This document shows positions 7,608-16,515 of a DNA stretch of 42,651 nt, one piece after another. The notes below the pieces were generated by a model. The model was not told the DNA's origin and did no database searches. It worked only from the letters and a program-made list of their open reading frames with translations. Within the stretch, counting starts at the first letter, position 1. Each line of letters opens with the position of its first letter. The stretch covers positions 1 to 42,651 of the forward strand of contig WQYZ01000013.1 of NCBI GenBank assembly GCA_009780985.1, written 5' to 3'. Source of the stretch: Oscillospiraceae bacterium. GTDB taxonomy: Bacteria; Bacillota; Clostridia; Oscillospirales; WRJC01. The translations under genes were made by a program, and so were the position numbers.

Positions 7608-9466
7608 GTAATTTCTTTACTATGGGCGTAATACTGCGCTTGCGCGTTCCATAGTTCGTAATATTTGCCGTCATGGTCGTCAAGAAGCGCATCGTGACTG
7701 CCGCGCTGTATCAGCTCTCCCTCGTGGAATACGGCTATATCGTCACAGAACCGGCAAGATGATAATCTGTGCGATATATAAATCGCAGTTTTGCCTCCGG
7801 CTATCATGTCGTTGAATTTAGAGTACACCTCAAATTCCGCAATCGGGTCGAGTGCGGCGGTCGGCTCGTCGAGAACTATAAACGGCGCGTTTTTGTACAA
7901 TGCCCGCGCTATGGCGATTTTCTGCGCTTCGCCGCCCGATATTTCTATACCGTCTTCCTCGAAATCTTTGTACAGCGACGTCTCCAGACGCTTAGGCATA
8001 CTGTTAAGCCTGTCGCCGAGACCTGCCATTTCAAGACATTCTTCCGCGTGCTTGCCGTCGTAATCCACAGAAGCGGCGACATTCTGACCGAGCGGGAACG
8101 AAAAGAGTTTGAAATCCTGAAATACGACGCTGAAAATGCTCATGTATTCGCTGTAATCGTACTTTTTTATGTCGATATTGTTCAGGGTTATTTCCCCCTC
8201 AGTCGGGTCATAAAGACGGCAGAGCAATTTTATCATAGTTGTTTTGCCGCTCCCGTTCATGCCGACGACCGCGAGTTTCTGACCTATCCTGAATTTCATC
8301 GACAGATTTTTCAAGGCGTAGATTTCGCTGCCGGGATATCTGAAGCTGACATTTTTGAACTCTATATCGTATTCGTTGTCATCGCGTTTTTCGACGGGAA
8401 TCGTGCCTTTGTGCATTTCGCTTTTCATATTTAAGTATTCAAGAACGCCTTCCTGACGTTTTCCCGCGACATAATAATCGTCGAACGCGAGAAATATATC
8501 CGATATGCCGTTGATGAAATTGATAATCGCCGCAGAGTATTTTAGCACTGAACCGACAGTCAACGCGCCGGCGATGGCTCGCAATACCACGATAATATAT
8601 ACTCCGCCTTGTAGAATATTCCATTTTATCGAGTTGAAAAATGCCGATATGCCGCTTATATACGAAAATTTTTTTACCCATTGCTTTTGAGTTTTAAGTC
8701 CGAACTGCATATAATATTCAATCATTTTATCAACATTATATATTCTTATGTCTTTACCCTCCTTATAATCGTAGCTCGACCATGAGAAATATCCCAAATA
8801 TTTTTCTTTTCTGTCTTTTAATGTTTTAACACCTGAGTTTGCCATAACTTTCAACTCCGCAGGGTGTATGTATTTAACTATTATAAATACTATAAACACC
8901 ACTATTGCCGCCAAAACTATAAGAAATGTTGGAGTTGTAAATCCGCCCCAGAATATTTTTGTCGTAAACAGGGGAATGAGAACAATGACGGCTGCGATAA
9001 AATTGAATACGCTTCCGAAAAGCCACGGCAACCGCCAGTATAATCCGCCGAAACCGTTACCCCAATTATTATCCAATCTGATACGCTCACGCAGAGCGTT
9101 TGTCTCAGGACTGTCAAGCTGCTGATAATCCAAATCAAACAATCGGTTGGTGTAAGCCATATCGAAATTATTAATAGCTATCTCGATATGATAATCTCTG
9201 AGTTTATTTATATAATTCACTATGAGCTGTGACGCGAATATAATTACAAGTCCGATTCCCGCCGTGATTATCAAATTTTTGAATTGTTCGCCGGATGCAA
9301 GCATATCTAAAATTCTCGCAGACACAAATATGGGAATATACGGTGTAACCGCGCTTATCACTGCTGATATTATACTGAAAATCACGCCTTTTTTGCCTAA
9401 TTCATATGAGGCTTTAAAACTTTCCCATATTACTTTTACTCTGCTTTTTTCATTTGGTTTATACAT
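7604..9466 (-). CDS. ABC exporter subunit B (permease fused to ATPase)
   Basis: The protein has 620 residues. The first ~330 hold about six membrane segments of a type-I exporter. The nucleotide-binding domain has Walker A GMNGSGKTT (about residue 403), signature ISGGEAQK (about 507) and Walker B FIVLDEPTAALD (about 535), followed by the H-loop in YISHRLSS. All ATPase motifs look intact except that the signature reads SGGEA rather than SGGQ. The start overlaps the end of the partner gene by 8 bp, indicating translational coupling and a heterodimer. The substrate is unknown; the two-component system next door suggests a peptide, toxin or antibiotic. The stop codon lies in a palindromic repeat. 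Confidence 0.9.
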   Translation of the reverse strand: MYKPNEKSRVKVIWESFKASYELGKKGVIFSIISAVISAVTPYIPIFVSARILDMLASGEQFKNLIITAGIGLVIIFASQLIVNYINKLRDYHIEIAINNFDMAYTNRLFDLDYQQLDSPETNALRERIRLDNNWGNGFGGLYWRLPWLFGSVFNFIAAVIVLIPLFTTKIFWGGFTTPTFLIVLAAIVVFIVFIIVKYIHPAELKVMANSGVKTLKDRKEKYLGYFSWSSYDYKEGKDIRIYNVDKMIEYYMQFGLKTQKQWVKKFSYISGISAFFNSIKWNILQGGVYIIVVLRAIAGALTVGSVLKYSAAIINFINGISDIFLAFDDYYVAGKRQEGVLEYLNMKSEMHKGTIPVEKRDDNEYDIEFKNVSFRYPGSEIYALKNLSMKFRIGQKLAVVGMNGSGKTTMIKLLCRLYDPTEGEITLNNIDIKKYDYSEYMSIFSVVFQDFKLFSFPLGQNVAASVDYDGKHAEECLEMAGLGDRLNSMPKRLETSLYKDFEEDGIEISGGEAQKIAIARALYKNAPFIVLDEPTAALDPIAEFEVYSKFNDMIAGGKTAIYISHRLSSCRFCDDIAVFHEGELIQRGSHDALLDDHDGKYYELWNAQAQYYAHSKEIT

Positions 9467-11309
9467 TTATTAACACCTCCGCGTTTTCTTTTTTGTTATA
9501 ATAATGACTCTGTATTTCAAACATTTTCGCATAATCCCCACCTTTTCTAATAAGTTCAGCGTGACTGCCTATTTCTGCCGCTTTGCCGTCTTTCAGGAAT
9601 ATTATGCGGTCGCAGAATCGTGTGCTTGCGAGCCTGTGAGATATATATAACGCTGTTTTGGATTTTGAAATATTATGAAACATCTCATATGTTTCGCTTT
9701 CGGCGATAGGGTCAAGGGCAGCTGTCGGTTCGTCAAGTATCAACAGCGGCGCGTCTTTATATAACGCTCTTGCCATAAGTAATTTCTGCTGCTGACCTCC
9801 TGATAATACAATGCCGTTTTCGTCAAGCTCTTTTGACATCGGCGAATCTATACCGTCATCATACTTTTCTATAGCCTCGCGAAGTCCTGCAATTTCGAGA
9901 GATTTCCATATTTTATCTCTGTCGCTATCGTCTATTATAGACATAGATACGTTTTCGCCGACTGTGAACGGCATAATCACAATGTCCTGGAATACTGCCG
10001 AAAACAGTTTATACAAATCCTTTTTCCTGAAATTCTTCACGTTTACGCCGTTGATTAATACTTCGCCTGAATCGGGAGTGTAAAATCCGCACAACAGTTT
10101 TACGATTGTCGTTTTACCTGCTCCGTTCACCCCTACGAGTGCGATTTTTTCGCCCGCTTTGATTTCTATGTTGAAATTGTCCAAAGTTTTTCCGCTCTCT
10201 TCTGAATAAGAAAAGTCCACGTTTCTGAAAGATATGGATATTGCCGAATTGAGCGGCGGAAGCCGTGAAGGATTTTCTGGTTCGGGGCTGTCCGAACACT
10301 CTAAGAAACTGCGTGCGTCGTTCATTTGCACGTTTGCATGATTTATACTGTTTATGTTTTCCGCTATTGTGTTTATGAATCCTGAAAATCCTGCTATCGC
10401 GCCGAAGTATAAGACAAAATTACCTATTGTCACTCTACCGCCTGATACCATATAAATCAAATATGCGTATGAGGCTCCGTCGCGCAGAAGCAAAGTTAAT
10501 CCGTGAACAACTCCAGACATATAATATCTGTTTTGTATTTTTTTCCGTAATGCCATATATTCGTACAATATATTATCCCTGAGCGACATAAACCATGGTT
10601 TCATACTGTAAAGTCGCGTATCTTTTCCCGCTTTGACATCTCGCGAACCATTTTCCAGATACCATAATTTTCTGCCGAGCTCCGATGATTTATCTCTGTA
10701 TTTTTCGTCGAATTTACGCGCCCATGCCGACGCTAAAAAATTTAAAACGGTCAGCACCGCCAGAAATACTATTATGAGCGGATTTAAAAACGACAAAACG
10801 GTTGAATACAACACAAAACTTACAGCCGAAGTAAATATAGAGAGCATTGCTCCTATCATTACCGAACTTCCCGAACCATCGCCGTTGTAAAAACAGGCAT
10901 TGGCTTTTTGATAACGGGTTCTTCCGTCTGCACTCTCGATATTTTTATAATCGCAGGTAAACGACTTCATATTTATTTTGCGAAAATAATAATTTCGCAT
11001 ATTGTTGCTGTGAGCGTATTTCGAAACGCTCGAAACGCTTTGCAGGATGTTGACAGCCATCATAACAAGCACGAACAAGCCGAGAGTTATAAATACTTTT
11101 TGCGTGTTTGCCTGCTGGGTAACGAGGTCAACGGCAAATTTGGGCAGGTATATGCCGAACATCGGCGTGAAAATCGCACACACAACCTCGATAAGCATCA
11201 GAACAAATAAAATTTTCGCGCTTGAATAAATGTCTTTCAGAAGATAGAACACATTGTTTAAAACGGAGTGAAGCTGTTTTTCTTTTTTCTTTAATTTTTT
11301 ATTATTCAT
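9459..11309 (-). CDS. ABC exporter subunit A (permease fused to ATPase)
   Basis: The protein has 616 residues with a Lys-rich N-terminus, about six membrane segments (35-330) and an ATPase domain with Walker A GVNGAGKTT (about 395), signature LSGGQQQK (about 503) and Walker B LLILDEPTAALD (about 525). It pairs with the overlapping downstream gene as a heterodimeric exporter. It is the first gene after a LytTR-type two-site operator (11362-11398), so it is probably switched on by the response regulator at 12094-12837. The promoter on the minus strand is about TTGACT with TACAAT. Ribosome site GAGGTGATAAATTT precedes the ATG. There is no peptidase domain, so it is not a bacteriocin processing transporter. 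Confidence 0.9.
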   Translation of the reverse strand: MNNKKLKKKEKQLHSVLNNVFYLLKDIYSSAKILFVLMLIEVVCAIFTPMFGIYLPKFAVDLVTQQANTQKVFITLGLFVLVMMAVNILQSVSSVSKYAHSNNMRNYYFRKINMKSFTCDYKNIESADGRTRYQKANACFYNGDGSGSSVMIGAMLSIFTSAVSFVLYSTVLSFLNPLIIVFLAVLTVLNFLASAWARKFDEKYRDKSSELGRKLWYLENGSRDVKAGKDTRLYSMKPWFMSLRDNILYEYMALRKKIQNRYYMSGVVHGLTLLLRDGASYAYLIYMVSGGRVTIGNFVLYFGAIAGFSGFINTIAENINSINHANVQMNDARSFLECSDSPEPENPSRLPPLNSAISISFRNVDFSYSEESGKTLDNFNIEIKAGEKIALVGVNGAGKTTIVKLLCGFYTPDSGEVLINGVNVKNFRKKDLYKLFSAVFQDIVIMPFTVGENVSMSIIDDSDRDKIWKSLEIAGLREAIEKYDDGIDSPMSKELDENGIVLSGGQQQKLLMARALYKDAPLLILDEPTAALDPIAESETYEMFHNISKSKTALYISHRLASTRFCDRIIFLKDGKAAEIGSHAELIRKGGDYAKMFEIQSHYYNKKENAEVLINV

Positions 11310-11361
11310 AAATTTATCACCTCGAAAGATATTGTATCACAAACAAACGTAAAAAAGTCAA

Positions 11362-11398
11362 TTCGTGCACGAACGGTATGATTTCGAGCACGAATGGT
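11362..11398 (-). promoter_or_regulatory. LytTR-type operator: two direct repeats 21 bp apart
   Basis: CACGAACGGT (11368-11377) and CACGAATGGT (11389-11398) are direct repeats with a period of exactly 21 bp (two helical turns). On the minus strand they read ACCGTTCGTG and ACCATTCGTG. Each lies in a 12-bp near-palindrome: TTCGTGCACGAA (11362-11373) and TTCGAGCACGAA (11383-11394). They end right at the -35 of the ABC exporter promoter. Paired direct repeats at this spacing are typical of LytTR regulators, and such a gene lies just upstream. Confidence 0.75.
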
Positions 11399-11409
11399 TA
11401 ATTTATCGT

Positions 11410-12084
11410 TTATAATGGCAGCATTATTTCTGTGGCGAAAACTCCCTCTTCGTTCTGGCGGTTAACATAGCCGCCGTATTTTGCGACGATTCTGTCGATA
11501 CGAATAAGTCCGAAGCCGTGAGAAGAAGAATTTTTTGTTGAGATATAATTTCTGCCGGATTTTTTGACTTCGCCGCCGACTGAATTACTCACGGATATAT
11601 ACAGCATTTCCTTGTGTTTTCCTATATAGACCCTGATAAATCTTTCGTTTTCTTCAGATTGTTTAAGGCAGGCTTCCATTGCATTGTCGAAAAGATTGCC
11701 GATTATTACGCACAAATCTATTTCGGAAACGCTCAGGGTATCGGGAACTGCTGCTTTCGCGTTCACTGGGATTTTTTTTGAAGCGGCGAGCGATATTTTG
11801 CTGTTCAGTATGGCATCAACCATGATGTTGCCGGTCTTGACGACAGTGTCGACGCTTGTCAGATCGTCGTCCAATTTTGCAAGATATTGTTCGAGTTCGG
11901 GTATCTGATTTAACGCCGTATGCGCTTTCATAACCTGTATATGATTGTGGTAGTCATGCCGCCAGCCGCGCATCTGACGGTAGATGTTCTCCACTTCAGT
12001 AATATGTTTGCTCATTAAATCCCTCTGGAAAGCGGCTATACGTCTATCTATAACCGGGGCTAAAAGCCATGAAAACAATCCCAT
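11410..12084 (-). CDS. Short GHKL-type sensor histidine kinase
   Basis: The protein has 224 residues. It has a phospho-acceptor region MRGWRHDYHNHIQ (His43), an N-box NLFDNAMEA and a G-box HGFGLIRID, as in AgrC/ComD/NatK-type GHKL kinases. Family members usually have five to seven membrane helices in front; here only a short hydrophobic stub (MGLFSWLLAPV) precedes the dimerisation helix. The sensor is therefore missing, lost or provided by a partner. The gene starts 9 bp after the LytTR regulator stop, so the two form a two-component pair. An alternative is that it senses the state of the ABC exporter encoded next. Confidence 0.85.
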   Translation of the reverse strand: MGLFSWLLAPVIDRRIAAFQRDLMSKHITEVENIYRQMRGWRHDYHNHIQVMKAHTALNQIPELEQYLAKLDDDLTSVDTVVKTGNIMVDAILNSKISLAASKKIPVNAKAAVPDTLSVSEIDLCVIIGNLFDNAMEACLKQSEENERFIRVYIGKHKEMLYISVSNSVGGEVKKSGRNYISTKNSSSHGFGLIRIDRIVAKYGGYVNRQNEEGVFATEIMLPL

Positions 12085-12093
12085 ATTATCTAC

Positions 12094-12837
12094 CTATCCT
12101 CTATTTTCCATGAAAAATTTTATCACAGCCTGATTCACGCCGTCGTATAATCTGCGAGATAACGGCACGGCGGCATCATTGTCGAGAATAACGTCGGTTT
12201 TGGTGATTTTTTTTATATGCTTCAGTCCGACGATATACGAACGGTGACATCTCACAAAGTTTCCGCTGAGCTCACCGAGTACGCGTTCGATTTCAGTGAG
12301 CGGCATTTTCACTTTTATTTTCATAATTTTTGAATTTTGTGAAAGCACTATTTCAGAATAATGCGCGAAACTTTCGACAGACATAATTCCGCTTGTCAGG
12401 ACAGGGATATTTTCCCCGTCGGCTGACGAAAAAATTACAGTTTTTTCGATTTTGTTCAGCTTTTTCAGCGCGCGGTCAAGCACTTCGAAAAGTTTATCTT
12501 CTTTCACCGGTTTCATAAGATAATGCAATGCCGACACTTCGTATCCGAGCGACATATAATCCGCGTAACCTGTGACAAAAATAATCTGAACAGTTTCGTT
12601 TTTATATTCGGCGCGTATTTTTTCCGCGAGTTCGACGCCGTTTATTCCCGGCATCTGTATGTCGAGAAAAAGTATGTCGGGATTTATATTTTTATAGTTT
12701 GTCAGAAAATCCTCAGCGTTGGCAAACGATAATACAGTGATTGATATACCGTTGTTTTTCGCCCATTTTCTGATGCACAGCGACAGATAGTTTATTTCCG
12801 CCGGTTCGTCGTCGCATATTGCCGTTTTTATTTCCAT
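12094..12837 (-). CDS. LytTR-family response regulator
   Basis: The ATG at 12837 (247 residues) is preferred because the REC domain begins at once (MEIKTAICDDEP). A start at 12882 would add 15 residues and overlap the upstream gene. Receiver residues are the acidic pair in CDDEP, phospho-acceptor Asp59 in DILFLDIQMPG, and Lys in LMKPVKED. Residues ~140-240 are a LytTR DNA-binding domain (NFVRCHRSYIVGLKHIKKI). It pairs with the GHKL kinase downstream and probably binds the two 21-bp-spaced sites before the ABC exporter. Confidence 0.9.
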   Translation of the reverse strand: MEIKTAICDDEPAEINYLSLCIRKWAKNNGISITVLSFANAEDFLTNYKNINPDILFLDIQMPGINGVELAEKIRAEYKNETVQIIFVTGYADYMSLGYEVSALHYLMKPVKEDKLFEVLDRALKKLNKIEKTVIFSSADGENIPVLTSGIMSVESFAHYSEIVLSQNSKIMKIKVKMPLTEIERVLGELSGNFVRCHRSYIVGLKHIKKITKTDVILDNDAAVPLSRRLYDGVNQAVIKFFMENRG

Positions 12838-12862
12838 ACCTAATATACCCCATTCCTGCGTG

Positions 12863-14779
12863 TCAATATGTGCGGAAATCAATATTTGAAGGCGGATTCG
12901 TCCTGTTTTGCTGTCCCGTTTTTTCCGCCCACATGAACCACAAATCAGTCAGCGAAGTTTCACCCTCCCGGATACATGAATATTCGCGTCCGAACATTTT
13001 TTCAAGTTCGCTGTAACGCTTAGTATGCCATGCGCACTGAGCGCGGTACAGCCACAGCCTGTCCATAGCGTCTTCCGCCAATATATTCAGCAACTGCCAG
13101 CATTTTTCATACTCCCCGGATTTTATAAGCAAATCCGCGTACTCTGATTTATATGCGTCAGAACTATTTAACTGCACGGCTTTTTCCATTAAATCTATTG
13201 ATTTAACGGTATTATTGCTTTGTTTTTCGACGAGACTCAAATTTCTGTACGCGAGCGCGTGAGGCAGGCTTTTTTCCCATGCCGAAACAGCTTCTTTCAT
13301 CATACCATTTTCATAGTACATCACGCCGAGATGAACAAGCGATTCTTTTGAGCCGTTTTTACTGTCTTTTTCTAACATTGTAAGCCAGTCTGAATCGCCG
13401 GCGTCAATCATAAAAGAAGACGTATTATCAGGAAGATTTCCGTTTATCAGAAGATTGAGCCATGACAGTTCGCCGTTTCCGATAGAAAATTCGGGGAAAT
13501 CAATAGGCAGGGGACTATCGCCGCGTATTTTTCTGCGGCGCTGTTCAAGCGCTCCCCACCCTGAGCCTGTAGAAATATATTCGGGATGATTTACGCTTTC
13601 AGGCGATTCAGGCGCAAATTCTGGGATTTCCCGTTTAAAAAGATTTGCCACTGCATCAGACGCTTTTTGATATTCCATATCGCATATTGATTTTGAGTCG
13701 GCGTTTACGCTTGTGAAAGCCTGCGTAAAAGTCCAGACCGCGTTTGCGGGCATAATTAGTCCGTGCAGTTGCGTGCGCGCTATTCCGGCTTGAATTTCTA
13801 CATAGCCGCCTTTGCCCGGGTCGGATAAAAAGTCGCGCCATTTTTTGCCACCCTGATGAGTTCCCCATGTGAACATTTTGCGGTATTTGAGTTCCGACGT
13901 TGAATATTCGGCAAAAATCCAGTTTTTCGACGGATATACCGCCACTTCCCATGGATATTCCACTGTTTCGGGAATTTGAAAAAAATACTCGCTCGAATAA
14001 TTATATATTGACGGAAATGACGCATCTTTGTTGGGTACGGAATCAAGATACGGCATTTTCCCGAATCCGAAGCCTCCTTTAGGATTTTGAAATATGACTT
14101 TATCGGTTGCGGCTAAAATCCGCATATCCGCAGTTTCCCGGACGGCGATATTCGTCCACCAGTACATGGGAACGTCCTCGTCGCGGCTGTTCATTATTTT
14201 TACTCTTGCGAAAAGAGCGTCGCTGCCTTTTGGAAGCCGGAATTCGACACTGAAACAAAGCCCCTCGCACCTGTCGTATTCAAACATACGCAGAAACATT
14301 TCGCCGTTTATATCTTTGCACTTCTGAAAAAACACGGGAGCGCAGGTGTGATAAGTATGTCCCGTTCTTCCGATATTCCACTCTATCCCGCCCGACGTCC
14401 AGGCATTTCGCAGAGCTAAATTGGCGGGCTGTAACACGGGATTTTTAAACAGCAGTTCCCGTTTGTCGCGTTTGTTATAGAGCGAGTACAATTTGCCGCC
14501 GAAATCAGGAAGAAATGTCGCAGTTATTATATCGTTTTCGAGAACCGCTGTTTTTACGGAGCAGATATCGCGTTTTCTGTAATACTTATCCTGCATTTTA
14601 TATGGCAGAACGCGAAAAGTCAAGTTCTTTCCGGCATTTTCAAGATGTTCGGACAGCAGAGAACCGTCGCTTTTCAACTGAAAATCATACTTCCTGTCCC
14701 TGAAATACGGAAGCGGATTTTCGTGAATAACAGGGGAGCCGGGAAGCGATGTTGAAGATATATATGCTGTTGTTTTCAT
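12863..14779 (-). CDS. DUF5107-like protein with C-terminal TPR region
   Basis: The protein has 638 residues with no signal peptide. Residues ~40-345 resemble the beta-sandwich of DUF5107 / aldose-epimerase-like proteins: LPDFGGKLYSLYNKRDKRELLF, GGIEWNIGRTGHTYHTCAPV, YWWTNIAV and FTWGTHQGGKKW. Residues ~440-620 contain TPR-like helices (LVHLGVMYYENGMMKEAVSAWEKSL and following). Members occur next to glycosidases and are thought to act in carbohydrate metabolism, though no activity is settled. A promoter-like TTATAATTATAA lies upstream. It is the first gene of a run that continues into the two-component system 25 bp later, which is an odd pairing. Confidence 0.75.
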   Translation of the reverse strand: MKTTAYISSTSLPGSPVIHENPLPYFRDRKYDFQLKSDGSLLSEHLENAGKNLTFRVLPYKMQDKYYRKRDICSVKTAVLENDIITATFLPDFGGKLYSLYNKRDKRELLFKNPVLQPANLALRNAWTSGGIEWNIGRTGHTYHTCAPVFFQKCKDINGEMFLRMFEYDRCEGLCFSVEFRLPKGSDALFARVKIMNSRDEDVPMYWWTNIAVRETADMRILAATDKVIFQNPKGGFGFGKMPYLDSVPNKDASFPSIYNYSSEYFFQIPETVEYPWEVAVYPSKNWIFAEYSTSELKYRKMFTWGTHQGGKKWRDFLSDPGKGGYVEIQAGIARTQLHGLIMPANAVWTFTQAFTSVNADSKSICDMEYQKASDAVANLFKREIPEFAPESPESVNHPEYISTGSGWGALEQRRRKIRGDSPLPIDFPEFSIGNGELSWLNLLINGNLPDNTSSFMIDAGDSDWLTMLEKDSKNGSKESLVHLGVMYYENGMMKEAVSAWEKSLPHALAYRNLSLVEKQSNNTVKSIDLMEKAVQLNSSDAYKSEYADLLIKSGEYEKCWQLLNILAEDAMDRLWLYRAQCAWHTKRYSELEKMFGREYSCIREGETSLTDLWFMWAEKTGQQNRTNPPSNIDFRTY

Positions 14780-14846
14780 ATTTTTATTTACCTTTCAAAT
14801 TTTTGACTTTTGATTTTTTTATAATTATAACATAAAAAAAATAAAA

Positions 14847-14892
14847 CAACAATGCCCTCAAAAAATTTACATTTTTCACAAGGGCATTGTTG
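14847..14892 (-). terminator. Rho-independent terminator
   Basis: CAACAATGCCCT (14847-14858) pairs exactly with AGGGCATTGTTG (14881-14892). On the minus strand it is followed by a long U-rich run (complement of 14833-14846). It ends transcription from the two membrane-protein genes upstream (14904-16104). Confidence 0.9.
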
Positions 14893-14903
14893 TATAAAAT
14901 TAA

Positions 14904-15161
14904 TTACGCGGCGTACGGCTTATAACTGATCCAAAAGCCTTTCTGCGTTATTCTGACTAAAATAAATACTATCATCAGAAAAATCAGAAACCCGATTATT
15001 TTTGCCGCAATTTTTTTTGCAGAGATTCTTTTTTTCCCGGTTTTCGGGTCAATAATACCATACTTTTCCACATATTCGCTGCCGAAATATTTGCGTATGT
15101 CATTTTCTTCGGCATAAATGTCAAACAGCAGATCATAAACAACTCTTTTTATAAAATTCAT
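14904..15161 (-). CDS. Small membrane protein of unknown function
   Basis: The ATG at 15161 is chosen because AGGAGATG lies 8 nt upstream; longer frames to 15233 lack a ribosome site and overlap the preceding gene. The 85-residue product has a charged N-terminal half (DIYAEENDIRKYFGSEYVEKYGIIDPKTGKK), a basic patch and one membrane helix (about 54-72). No family recognised. It follows the 15220-16104 membrane protein by 58 bp and is probably cotranscribed. Confidence 0.6.
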   Translation of the reverse strand: MNFIKRVVYDLLFDIYAEENDIRKYFGSEYVEKYGIIDPKTGKKRISAKKIAAKIIGFLIFLMIVFILVRITQKGFWISYKPYAA

Positions 15162-15219
15162 AAAATAACATCTCCTGACTTTGATTTTGGTTAATATAAC
15201 ACATACGGATTGATTCGGG

Positions 15220-16104
15220 TTAAAACCTCTCATCTATCTGATATTCTTCGTTTTTGTCGAGTTTGCGCGTATGCTGGTCTATAAAACATTTTTTGCCGCG
15301 TTTATACGCGAATACCATAACTCCGAATTCTATTGTCAATGTCAGCAATACTGTAAATATCACAAGTATCATATTAAAATGGCTGTTGAACGCGACTTTT
15401 CCAGAATCCGGATCGACAAGATACAAATCTATGTTCGGGCTTAAAACGCTGTGCACATTGACTGACGGGGCTCCGATGTAATATGTGTCGTACATACTGT
15501 CGAAAATCATGTTGGGGATCATAAATATAAACGCTGTTATAACTGATAAAATTTTAAAACTTAGGTTGAATATTTTTCTTTCAGCGTCCATAAATCCCTG
15601 TTTTATAAACATATTGTAGATAATTATCATATATATGATAAACATAGGACCTTTTAACACTATGCCCTGCAAAAACGAATTTGTGATTTTGTTTCTGAAC
15701 CCGCTCATAAATCCGCCCAGAATAAATCCGCCTGCAAACGAGATAGCAATGCTTATTAAAACCAACAGTATTATTGCGAGCCACATGCGTTTCAAATAAT
15801 AAGTCATATTTTTTGTTTTGTCGTAGTCCATACCGTCGGCAGAATTTTCCGGAGCCCCGTTCATTTTGGCGTAATTGCTGCAAATTATAAACGATACAAT
15901 AATAATTATAATCGCGGCGACGATAAGCACTGCTATTTCCAAGAAATGCGCGGCGCTGTATGAGGAAAAGTAAAATATGACTGCGCTGAGTATAAATACA
16001 ATAGCAAAAAATAAAATCGATGTGATGTACAAAGATTTCTTGACATTTGCGCGGTTTGTTTTCTTCGTGATATTTATATTTCTGACTGTGTCACTTTCGT
16101 TCAT
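15220..16104 (-). CDS. Multi-pass membrane protein of unknown function
   Basis: The protein has 294 residues with about six hydrophobic helices (roughly 24-46, 56-77, 106-132, 150-168, 182-205, 243-268), a cytosolic Lys-rich N-terminus and a charged C-terminus (KNEEYQIDERF). An extracellular loop (SMYDTYYIGAPSVNVHSVLSPN) separates the last helices. No family motif was recognised. Ribosome site TGAGGAGAA precedes the ATG. It is divergent from the solute-binding protein gene at 16516 and shares a 411-bp intergenic region. Confidence 0.75.
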   Translation of the reverse strand: MNESDTVRNINITKKTNRANVKKSLYITSILFFAIVFILSAVIFYFSSYSAAHFLEIAVLIVAAIIIIIVSFIICSNYAKMNGAPENSADGMDYDKTKNMTYYLKRMWLAIILLVLISIAISFAGGFILGGFMSGFRNKITNSFLQGIVLKGPMFIIYMIIIYNMFIKQGFMDAERKIFNLSFKILSVITAFIFMIPNMIFDSMYDTYYIGAPSVNVHSVLSPNIDLYLVDPDSGKVAFNSHFNMILVIFTVLLTLTIEFGVMVFAYKRGKKCFIDQHTRKLDKNEEYQIDERF

Positions 16105-16325
16105 GGTAAATTCTCCTCAAATAAATTTTTCAATCAATGTAAATATTGCTTACTATTTATGTTATTATAATATACCAAAAAGTGAAAAAAATCAATAGAT
16201 TTTAAAAAAATTTTAAAGTGAGCGGAATTTTACAAAAGCATACCTAATATAGTTTCAAAAATTGTAATATTCTGTATATAAGAGTATAATATCACAAAAA
16301 ATTTAAAATTATTTTAAATTTTCTC

Positions 16326-16354
16326 TTGACAATTTTTTGGTTATGTGATAGAAT
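16326..16354 (+). promoter_or_regulatory. Sigma-A promoter of the solute-binding lipoprotein
   Basis: TTGACA (16326-16331), 17 bp, TAGAAT (16349-16354). About 160 bp of A-rich leader follows before the start at 16516. The 411-bp gap 16105-16515 otherwise shows only AT-rich sequence and short tandem-like AGATTGA words. Confidence 0.75.
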
Positions 16355-16515
16355 ATGTAAAGAGTAAATTAAGATTGAAATAAGATTGAGAAGGATAAAT
16401 TAAGAATAAAAAAATTAAATTTTGTATAAATTAAAGTAGTAAAAGTAGTATAAAAATAATGAGCAGGCTGGCTCAAAGTAGAAGTTAAAAAAAAAGGAAG
16501 TTAATGGTGGTTTAA

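Noticed and set aside
12838-12882. Longer N-terminus for the LytTR regulator
   Set aside because: The extra 15 residues are not part of a receiver domain and would overlap the upstream gene; the ATG at 12837 begins the domain directly.
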